A stretch of DNA of 6,028 nucleotides, taken from positions 1 to 6,028 of the forward strand of contig URSE01000065.1 of assembly GCA_900550455.1 (NCBI GenBank). Reading direction: 5' to 3'. The notes beneath the pieces were generated by a model, which saw only the letters and a list, made by a program, of their open reading frames with translations, did no database searches and was not told the origin of the DNA. This DNA comes from an uncultured Veillonella sp. (GTDB lineage Bacteria; Bacillota; Negativicutes; Veillonellales; Veillonellaceae). The translations under genes were made by a program, and so were the position numbers. Positions 1-5,196 of this stretch are shown here, one piece after another. How positions within the stretch are numbered: position 1 is the first letter of the stretch; every line of letters begins with the position of its first letter.

Positions 1-11
1 AAGGTAAAAGC

Positions 12-1862
12 ATGTTATCTGTCCTTAAACAAATTGGGAAACATTCCCTCTTCCGCTACGCCCTGATCGGCCTCCTTCTCTTCGGAATCTTAGACTGGAT
101 TTACGAACCTATCACCTTGGGCCTAGACGCACAAGATATTTCTATCTTAGCCCTTCCAACCATTGTTGGTCTCTTTATCTTCCAATATTGTATGGGGACT
201 CACATCCTGCGACGGGCTTTTCTGGGCCATGCCCTTGCAGGCCTTCTCTGGGCCCTAACCTTCCCCCTTCTCTTCCACTGGTCCTACACTAAACCCTTCT
301 ACTTCTATGAGTTCGCCAACGACTTCCTCTTTGGCCTCATCCTATTCATGAGCCTATCTGCTCTCCACTACCTATTGACGATACCCCGTAAGTGGACAAG
401 GCTAGTCTCCCTAATCTTTGCCCTTATCAACCCTATTATCTGTTTTATTCCCTTCATTCAAATCGCATACTACTGTACTACCTGGCACTGCCTGACACCA
501 GCGTCCCTCTTGGCCATCTATATGACCAATCCAGAAGAGGCCTTCGGCTTTGTTAAAAATGCGGCTGGTATACTTGGCCTCGTAGGTGTGGGTATCTTTT
601 TTGTCATCTGGATTCTCATCTGCTTCTGGGCTAACTTGGGCATGAAGAAAATCGTAGACGCTACCCCTTCACAACCTGTACGCCGGCGCGCCCTTATCCT
701 TGGCTTAATCGCCTCATGTATTTACCTCCCCTTCTTTCTCTGGCCAAAAACCTGCATTATCCACAACTGGAACGATGTAAAAGAATACGTCCAAGAAATG
801 CAGGAATACAACTCTAAACACCAAGAAATTTTTGATTCCTTCAAGCTTTCAACTCATGACACAGCAGCTCAGGAAACACCAGGCACCATCATCCTCGTTA
901 TCGGCGAGTCTTCCTCCCGTAACTATATGAAGATTTATAACCACAACTTCCCTTATGATGATACCCCATGGCAGGAAAAAATGGCCGGTGATACTAAGGA
1001 CTTCATTCTCTTCCAAAATGCCTACTCCTCCTATGTGCAAACGGTGCCAACCTTAGAACGGGCCTTAACAGAACGCAATCAATACGACGATAAGCCATTC
1101 CTAGATTCGGCTAACATCTTAGACGTCGCTAAAAAGGCAGGCTATGCCACAACCTGGATTTCTAACCAAGGGGTCTTTGGTCAATACGACACCGCCATTT
1201 CTCTCGTGGCTAAGACGGCCGACCAAGCTAAGTGGGCTCATGAATCCTATGAATTCTCAGACCGCTATGACGAAGCAGTCCTCCCACTCTTACAGTCCGT
1301 AGACCCTAAGAAGTCTAATTTTGTAGTAGTTCATATCATGGGTTCTCACATCTATTACAACGATCGCTACCCACATGAGTTCTCCAAGTGGCAAAAGGGT
1401 CCTTACCCTGATGGTGCAGAAGCCTATGCTAACAGCCAACTCTACACGGACTACCTCTTATCCCAAATCTACCAATACGGCAAGGACAATCTCAACCTCC
1501 AAGCTATGGTCTACTTCTCAGATCATGGTGAAAGCCTCAATAAGTCTCACAACCCAGATAACTTTGACTTTGATATGACACGTATTCCACTCTGGGTATA
1601 CCTGTCCCCAACCTATATCAATAAGTATCCTGATACCTATAAGGTGTTAGAAAGTCGCAAGCAATCCTATTGGACCAACGACCTCCTCTACGACCTCTTG
1701 ATTGGCATTATGCATGCCCCAAGTGATCGCTATGATCCAAGCCGAGACTTCTCCAATCCAGCCTATCGGTTTAAACCAGAGGATTTAACTACCCTCCTAG
1801 GTGACCAAAAAATTGTGTGGGATCCATTCTATCAAACAGGTCAATACGGTCCTATTAATTAA
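12..1862 (+). CDS. Phosphoethanolamine transferase-like membrane sulfatase (alkaline phosphatase superfamily)
   Basis: A 616-aa inner-membrane enzyme, probably moving phosphoethanolamine from phosphatidylethanolamine onto a lipopolysaccharide component at the outer face of the membrane. About seven hydrophobic segments (near residues 14-31, 43-60, 72-90, 102-122, 131-153, 184-206, 226-243) precede a soluble catalytic domain from about 290 to 570. Visible family motifs are VIGESSSR with E299 as metal ligand, QTVPTLERAL with T344 as likely nucleophile, VVHIMGSH ending at H446, and FSDHGES with D504 and H505. H513 may replace the last histidine ligand. The segments RIPLWVYLSPTYINKYP and YTDYLLSQIY also fit the Ept/Cpt family. 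The usual LGE after DHGES is absent (DHGESLNKSH), so it is a divergent member. The ATG follows AAGG by 7 bases; the promoter lies outside the window. Acceptor specificity cannot be told, and a true sulfatase is less likely because no Cys/Ser-x-Pro-x-Arg motif is seen. Confidence 0.86.
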   Translation: MLSVLKQIGKHSLFRYALIGLLLFGILDWIYEPITLGLDAQDISILALPTIVGLFIFQYCMGTHILRRAFLGHALAGLLWALTFPLLFHWSYTKPFYFYEFANDFLFGLILFMSLSALHYLLTIPRKWTRLVSLIFALINPIICFIPFIQIAYYCTTWHCLTPASLLAIYMTNPEEAFGFVKNAAGILGLVGVGIFFVIWILICFWANLGMKKIVDATPSQPVRRRALILGLIASCIYLPFFLWPKTCIIHNWNDVKEYVQEMQEYNSKHQEIFDSFKLSTHDTAAQETPGTIILVIGESSSRNYMKIYNHNFPYDDTPWQEKMAGDTKDFILFQNAYSSYVQTVPTLERALTERNQYDDKPFLDSANILDVAKKAGYATTWISNQGVFGQYDTAISLVAKTADQAKWAHESYEFSDRYDEAVLPLLQSVDPKKSNFVVVHIMGSHIYYNDRYPHEFSKWQKGPYPDGAEAYANSQLYTDYLLSQIYQYGKDNLNLQAMVYFSDHGESLNKSHNPDNFDFDMTRIPLWVYLSPTYINKYPDTYKVLESRKQSYWTNDLLYDLLIGIMHAPSDRYDPSRDFSNPAYRFKPEDLTTLLGDQKIVWDPFYQTGQYGPIN

Positions 1863-1894
1863 AATAGGTTTCCCTTAAAAAACTATATACACAC

Positions 1895-1930
1895 AAAAGA
1901 GCAGCACCTCACTAGGTGCTGCTCTTTTTA
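1895..1930. terminator. Bidirectional rho-independent terminator between convergent genes
   Basis: A perfect 15-bp inverted repeat (arms 1895-1909 and 1914-1928) closes on a 4-base loop CACT. On the plus strand the stem runs into a T-rich tail ending the transferase transcript. On the minus strand the A-rich left arm becomes TTTTGTG, serving the DUF438 gene that ends at 1938. It sits 32 bases past the transferase stop and 7 bases past the DUF438 stop, as expected for a shared terminator. Confidence 0.93.
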
Positions 1931-1937
1931 TTTCTAT

Positions 1938-3425
1938 TTATTTTACAAAATGGTCTCTAGCAAAGGTCATATCTTGTACCAATTCTAAAACACCAATGTA
2001 GTTTTTGTCCTTATCTCGTACCGCTATATAACTAACATAGACAGGACGGTTTCTCTTTTCCAACCATACAGATACATTATCTCGTTCACCCTTGCGGAGA
2101 GCATCCACAATATTTTGAACGATTGGTTGAATTTTTGGTGGATGACAATCAAAGACCTTACGACCAAGAGCTGTTAGAGGACGCTTGAAGATTTTCTCTT
2201 CCCCTTCATTGAAGTAGCGATTGGTATCATCCGCATCAACAAAGGTCACTTCCATAGGCATGGTATTGAGCATAGCCTCTAGTTGAGCCACCGTAAATTG
2301 ACCACCCCCTAAAACGATATCAGCCTTAGGCACATCGAGCTTGACAGTTGGGCTTACAGCCAAGGCTTTATCAGCCTCTGACCAGCGAGGAGCTGGAAGG
2401 CCAAAGATGGATTCATAGGCTTTACTATCTTGATAAATAGCATACCAATCTTCTTGGCTGAAGTTCTCGGAACAAATTGGGAAGAGAATATTTTGCTCCT
2501 TGTAAATCATCTCTTGGGCCCGCGTTAGAACCCCATCTAGATCCTCTAGCCAAGCCTTATCATGATCTTTTCCTTTGGCTAATTTCCCCAATTGGTCGCG
2601 AATATCATCGTCTACGGTCCACATCACCATAGATGGGCCAGAAATATCATACTTAACCTTTAAATTTGGGTAGAGGAGGTCCCCCTTCTTTTCATAGTGG
2701 GTAGACAGTTGACGAATAGCTGCTAAATCTTGGTCAGATACAGAGCCAGCTGCTACCTTTTCCTTAGTCTCTCTTAAAAGAGCATCTAAGGCTTTATTTT
2801 CTGCTGTCATAAGGGCTAGCGGATGACCTGGTGTGGCTAACAGGGTTGCCAGGCTGCCTGACTTGTCTTGGGATTCTAGAGCTGCTTCAACCTTGGCATG
2901 TTCCGCCTCCATTTGTTCGTGAATGGTAGAGCCATGGAAGAGAGCCGAATGAAGGTCGCACAATTGTTGCACTTCTTCCAAAGGAACGCCATCCTTCATA
3001 AGCCCTTGTTCGGCTTTCATAATTTCCGACGCATCTACATGGGCGAATTGGCTGGCAAAATCAGACCGTACTTCAGACAAGTCTTCGCCCTTACCCAAGC
3101 GTTTTAAGTAGCCTTTAAGTTGCTCTACCCGTTGACCATCTTCCTTAGATTCGCTATTAGCCTCAGACACCCCATCAAGGGAAATCCCTTCAGGCATATC
3201 TCCGGCTAGGGAAAAACCATGCCCCATGAAGGCTGCGATGATATCTGGCATAGGAATACCTTTCATCTTAGCTCCCTTAGGAATGGTCATAATCTTACCA
3301 ACAGAATTTAGCATCACCTTATTGGTAATTTCGCTAAAGCCCAAATTTTTCATAATGTCTATAACTTCTGGATATTCTTTTACCAAATCATATACAGATT
3401 TGGATAAATCTAATGTCTTAGCCAT
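1938..3425 (-). CDS. DUF1858-DUF438-hemerythrin-like-PAS sensor protein
   Basis: A 495-aa cytoplasmic multidomain protein, probably a redox, oxygen or nitric-oxide sensor; the partner and output are unknown. Domains in order: DUF1858 at about 4-70 (DLVKEYPEV, MKNLGF); an acidic, serine-rich linker to about 98; DUF438 at about 100-168 (LCDLHSALFHG); a hemerythrin-like helical domain at about 170-345 (H201 in GHPLALMTAEN, H243 in STHYEKKGDLLYP, ISGPSMVMWTVDDDIR, EQNILFPI); and a PAS domain at about 375-493 (TFVDADD, GRKVFDCHPP with C427 and H428, VLELVQDMT). No kinase, cyclase or DNA-binding domain follows. Where relatives as I recall them have HYxxKE, this protein has KKG at 246-248, so a metal ligand may be missing. 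An in-frame GTG at 3432-3434 would add three residues, but it lies inside the Shine-Dalgarno sequence, so the ATG at 3425 is preferred. A palindrome and candidate promoter lie upstream. Confidence 0.93.
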   Translation of the reverse strand: MAKTLDLSKSVYDLVKEYPEVIDIMKNLGFSEITNKVMLNSVGKIMTIPKGAKMKGIPMPDIIAAFMGHGFSLAGDMPEGISLDGVSEANSESKEDGQRVEQLKGYLKRLGKGEDLSEVRSDFASQFAHVDASEIMKAEQGLMKDGVPLEEVQQLCDLHSALFHGSTIHEQMEAEHAKVEAALESQDKSGSLATLLATPGHPLALMTAENKALDALLRETKEKVAAGSVSDQDLAAIRQLSTHYEKKGDLLYPNLKVKYDISGPSMVMWTVDDDIRDQLGKLAKGKDHDKAWLEDLDGVLTRAQEMIYKEQNILFPICSENFSQEDWYAIYQDSKAYESIFGLPAPRWSEADKALAVSPTVKLDVPKADIVLGGGQFTVAQLEAMLNTMPMEVTFVDADDTNRYFNEGEEKIFKRPLTALGRKVFDCHPPKIQPIVQNIVDALRKGERDNVSVWLEKRNRPVYVSYIAVRDKDKNYIGVLELVQDMTFARDHFVK

Positions 3426-3431
3426 AAGGCT

Positions 3432-3437
3432 CACCTC
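3432..3437 (-). promoter_or_regulatory. Ribosome binding site that fixes the DUF438 gene start
   Basis: On the minus strand GAGGTG is followed by six bases (AGCCTT) and then ATG, an ideal arrangement. The competing in-frame GTG start is the last three bases of this same element and has no comparable site at the right distance before it (the preceding sequence is TAAGTATGTGAG). Confidence 0.8.
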
Positions 3438-3454
3438 ACATACTTAATCTCTAT

Positions 3455-3491
3455 AAATAGGGACAATAACAAAAAGGAATATCTCCTATTT
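3455..3491. repeat. Spaced 7-bp inverted repeat in the DUF438 leader
   Basis: AAATAGG at 3455-3461 is matched by CCTATTT at 3485-3491, with 23 bases between. It lies between the candidate promoter and the DUF438 start, so it could form a weak leader hairpin or be a spaced operator. In AT-rich DNA a 7-bp match of this kind can arise by chance. Confidence 0.3.
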
Positions 3492-3504
3492 CTCTTAATT
3501 ATTC

Positions 3505-3533
3505 GTTATAGTCATATCATACAGGATTAAGAA
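3505..3533 (-). promoter_or_regulatory. Candidate sigma-70 promoter for the DUF438 gene
   Basis: Reading the minus strand, TTCTTA (3533-3528) and TATAAC (3510-3505) are separated by 17 bases. The -10 matches 5 of 6 and the -35 only 3 of 6. A competing -10 box, TATGAT at 3521-3516, has a poor -35 (CAGAAT). The region is AT-rich, so the exact promoter is uncertain, and a weak -35 would suit an activated promoter. Confidence 0.35.
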
Positions 3534-3542
3534 TTAAGATTC

Positions 3543-3558
3543 TGTATCCATGGATACA
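3543..3558. promoter_or_regulatory. Perfect 16-bp palindrome, probable operator
   Basis: TGTATCCATGGATACA equals its own reverse complement over all 16 bases. It has no loop and no T-tract, so it is not a good terminator. The layout TGTAT-N6-ATACA has the same size and spacing as CRP/FNR-superfamily sites (TGTGA-N6-TCACA). Its centre is 41.5 bases upstream of the start predicted from the TATGAT -10 box, or about 52 from the start predicted from TATAAC, both possible activator positions. Next to it, ATTAAGA occurs twice in tandem (3526-3539). The binding protein is not in the window. Confidence 0.5.
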
Positions 3559-3585
3559 TTTTATTGAGAAAGATTATCCATCATC

Positions 3586-4476
3586 TTAGGCCTGGGCTGC
3601 CTTCATAAAACTAAGACCAAGCTTAGCCGCTAATTCCCCTGCCTCTTCTAAGGTCTCTTTCTTCATTATGACTAAGAGGTAGCCATCCGCATCAAGGTCC
3701 ATAGAGCCTAAACAATAGCCCTCTTGATCCCACTTTTCATCTATAGCTTGAGCCCACATGGGAATGGAATCCGAATCCTGGCACCATGATTGTTCAAGGG
3801 ATAAACCTTGATGGTCAGCTAGGGGCTGTAATAGCCAAAGGAAGTCCTCTAATTCTGTCTTCCAGTCCATATAGACAGCTAGACCACCTATCTCCAACTC
3901 ATGAGCAAAGCCCTGCCACATAATAGGAATAGAGTCGGATGACTCAAGGCCTATATCTTCAAACATATCCTTGTGCTCTAAGAAGTACTGGAAGGGATTA
4001 TAGGCACATACCTTAAGTTTAGTCCTTAGGTCTATATCATTTGTTAGGATATTAGCCAGCCCTAAGAATACATCTGTTGCCTTAGGCCGCGTGTCTAAGC
4101 CTATATACCAATCCTTATAGTCAGGAATTTCCTTTTCTTTCAAGAATTGGACCATCTTAGCACTTACACCCTCTAAGGATAGGCCGTCCTTGGCATAGAT
4201 AATATAGCCTTCCGCTTTTGGATTAATAAGACATAACTCTAGATGGAATTGACCCGCCTGATCCAAACAGGCTTGCATAAATTGACAAGAGTCTCCCTTT
4301 CTATTTCCAAGGTCTATAGGTTCATAGGGTTTTAGGATTAGGAAGTCTAAATCCCCCTGACCTATAGCTGAGAGGCCGTCTTTTAGGTCACCCAGGGTCA
4401 GCCCCTCTTGCTTATGCCCCCCTAAGTCAAGGGTCCAATTCTTATAGGTTTTGGTGAAGATATCTAATAGTCCCAT
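3586..4476 (-). CDS. Uncharacterised 296-aa protein, possibly DUF6630 family
   Basis: I do not recognise a function. The protein is acidic and probably cytoplasmic, with no signal peptide or membrane segment. It seems to have two parts: an N-terminal alpha/beta region at about 12-123 (GDLDFLILKP, FHLELCLINP, IPDYKDW) and a C-terminal region at about 155-290. The latter holds AVYMDWKTELEDFLWLL and GYCLGSMDLDADGYLLVI, which resemble the DUF6630 pattern as I remember it. A motif is repeated: SDSIPIMWQGFAHE from 180 and SDSIPMWAQAIDEK from 235, each followed by a glycine-containing turn and an acidic strand, which suggests an internal duplication. Tryptophans are abundant. The ATG at 4476 has a strong ribosome site, AGGGAGGT, four bases away. 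A long leader with hairpins lies upstream. No clear terminator lies between its stop and the DUF438 gene, so some read-through is possible. A toxin-immunity type role would be a guess only. Confidence 0.72.
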   Translation of the reverse strand: MGLLDIFTKTYKNWTLDLGGHKQEGLTLGDLKDGLSAIGQGDLDFLILKPYEPIDLGNRKGDSCQFMQACLDQAGQFHLELCLINPKAEGYIIYAKDGLSLEGVSAKMVQFLKEKEIPDYKDWYIGLDTRPKATDVFLGLANILTNDIDLRTKLKVCAYNPFQYFLEHKDMFEDIGLESSDSIPIMWQGFAHELEIGGLAVYMDWKTELEDFLWLLQPLADHQGLSLEQSWCQDSDSIPMWAQAIDEKWDQEGYCLGSMDLDADGYLLVIMKKETLEEAGELAAKLGLSFMKAAQA

Positions 4477-4490
4477 GAGTACCTCCCTAC

Positions 4491-4557
4491 TATGTACTAC
4501 GCCTCACTACTTGTATCTATATTTTCTAATATGATTCCCAATAAGTATATGTACTAC
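4491..4557. repeat. 10-bp direct repeat TATGTACTAC, two copies
   Basis: Identical copies lie at 4491-4500 and 4548-4557, 57 bases apart start to start, just upstream of the ribosome site of the 296-aa gene. On the coding strand each reads GTAGTACATA. They could be paired protein-binding sites or chance similarity in a TA-rich leader. Confidence 0.35.
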
Positions 4558-4563
4558 AATATA

Positions 4564-4614
4564 AGCCATTCCTAACGACCTGCTCTAGCTAGTAGCAGAG
4601 TATGGAATCCGGCT
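4564..4614 (-). other. Nested hairpin in the leader of the 296-aa gene
   Basis: Three complementary arms nest around one loop: AGCC (4564-4567) with GGCT (4611-4614), ATTCC (4568-4572) with GGAAT (4604-4608) across a 2-base bulge, and CTGCT (4580-4584) with AGCAG (4594-4598). An internal loop of 7 and 5 bases separates the outer and inner stems, and the apical loop is CTAGCTAGT. The strand is assigned only because a minus-strand transcript is expected here. It matches no riboswitch class I know. Confidence 0.4.
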
Positions 4615-4655
4615 CATTAGAGATGGTGCTTAGTAGTCATTTCTAGTTTTTTCAA

Positions 4656-4675
4656 ATGGCAAAGCAAATTGCCAT
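4656..4675 (-). other. 7-bp stem hairpin in the leader
   Basis: ATGGCAA (4656-4662) pairs with TTGCCAT (4669-4675) around a 6-base loop. No T-tract follows on either strand, so it is not a standard terminator. Outer arms TGCTT and AAGCA flank it on the minus strand (near 4683 and 4628) and could enclose it in a larger fold. Confidence 0.4.
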
Positions 4676-4724
4676 GAGAAGCATCCTATAAAATAACAAC
4701 AATCGCTCTATATTCTATATTCTT

Positions 4725-4755
4725 ATTATACCTTTTCGAACTCTATAAAGTACAA
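4725..4755 (-). promoter_or_regulatory. Candidate promoter for the 296-aa gene
   Basis: A consensus -10 box TATAAT lies at 4730-4725 on the minus strand. The -35 is weak: GTACTT at 17-base spacing (4753-4748) or TTGTAC at 19 (4755-4750). It sits right after the NUDIX terminator and would start a transcript near 4718, giving a leader of about 240 bases before the ATG at 4476. Confidence 0.45.
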
Positions 4756-4778
4756 AAGCCCTCTCTAGGAGAGGGCTT
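4754..4778 (-). terminator. Rho-independent terminator of the DUF3427-NUDIX unit
   Basis: A perfect 10-bp stem (AAGCCCTCTC at 4756-4765, GAGAGGGCTT at 4769-4778) closes on a 3-base loop. On the minus strand the stem ends in CTTTT followed by GTACTTT. It begins 16 bases after the NUDIX stop codon. The plus-strand side lacks a good T-run. Confidence 0.88.
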
Positions 4779-4794
4779 ACTTATGTTATTTTAT

Positions 4795-5184
4795 TTATAG
4801 CTTCTTTAAGGCTTCTACTACTTCTACGTCAGCCTCTAGCCAATTGACAGAATCCAATTGATCCACGGTTAACCATTTAGCGGCCTCATGAACGGTCAAC
4901 GTAAGATGGTTATCTAATAGGGTGCATATATAGCAATGCATAGTCATATCAAAGGAATCGTAACTATGGTCTACTGTAATCAGATAGTCTTCTACCTTTA
5001 TAGCAACTTCAAGCTCTTCTTTAATTTCTCTTATTAGAGCTTCTTCCGCTCTTTCCCCCTCTTCGATTTTACCGCCAGGAAACTCCCAACCATCCTTAAA
5101 CTCCCCATAATTCCGTTGAGTCGCTAAATATTTGCCATGGTTTTTTATAATAGCTGCTACTACTGTAATATGTTTTCTTTCCAT
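4795..5184 (-). CDS. MutT-like NUDIX hydrolase, (deoxy)nucleoside triphosphate pyrophosphohydrolase
   Basis: A 129-aa cytoplasmic enzyme, full length for the MutT group, predicted to hydrolyse a nucleoside triphosphate to the monophosphate and pyrophosphate using Mg2+. Substrates might be an oxidised dNTP such as 8-oxo-dGTP, or a normal or modified nucleotide. The Nudix box spans 38-60: G38, E44, R52, E53, E56 and E57 are present, and the usual glycine near the end is E59. DGWEFPGGKIEEGE at 31-44 and the C-terminal WL...VEALKKL are typical of small MutT relatives. The start at 5184 lies 12 bases after the stop of the upstream DUF3427 gene. Only a weak GAG-type ribosome site fits there, suggesting translation coupled to the upstream gene. 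A strong terminator ends the unit. It need not be the housekeeping MutT: tight linkage to a helicase-type gene suggests a dedicated role. Confidence 0.9.
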   Translation of the reverse strand: MERKHITVVAAIIKNHGKYLATQRNYGEFKDGWEFPGGKIEEGERAEEALIREIKEELEVAIKVEDYLITVDHSYDSFDMTMHCYICTLLDNHLTLTVHEAAKWLTVDQLDSVNWLEADVEVVEALKKL

Positions 5185-5196
5185 ACATTATCTCAA

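Larger units (their letters stand above)
4477..4794. other. 318-base gene-free region upstream of the 296-aa gene
   Basis: On the minus strand this holds, in order, the terminator of the NUDIX gene, a consensus -10 box, and about 240 bases of presumptive leader with two hairpins and a 10-base direct repeat, then the ribosome site AGGGAGGT (4488-4481). Only very short reading frames occur (for example 20 codons at 4569-4507), none convincing. No known riboswitch or tRNA consensus was recognised. Confidence 0.6.

Noticed and set aside
849..1578. Open frames at 849-1040 (-) and 1375-1578 (+) inside the transferase gene
   Set aside because: They overlap a well-supported gene with conserved motifs, have no family resemblance, and read as out-of-frame shadows.
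2898..3447. Plus-strand open frames at 2898-3107 and 3226-3447
   Set aside because: They lie antisense to the conserved DUF438 and DUF1858 regions and show no ribosome site or recognisable domain.
3543..3558. The 16-bp palindrome as a terminator for the 296-aa gene
   Set aside because: It has no loop bases and no following T-tract on either strand, so an operator is more likely.
4507..4569. A 20-codon minus-strand frame (MAYIVVHILI...) in the leader, plus shorter frames upstream including one whose TAA overlaps the next ATG
   Set aside because: Very short frames of this kind are expected by chance in a 240-base AT-rich leader. The ribosome sites are badly spaced and no run of a regulatory amino acid is present, so no gene is called.
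4628..4690. Possible fluoride-type riboswitch, because GGATGCTTC and AAATGACTACTA recall parts of the crcB motif
   Set aside because: The required pseudoknot complementarity and P1 stem are not present, and the downstream gene is not a fluoride exporter.
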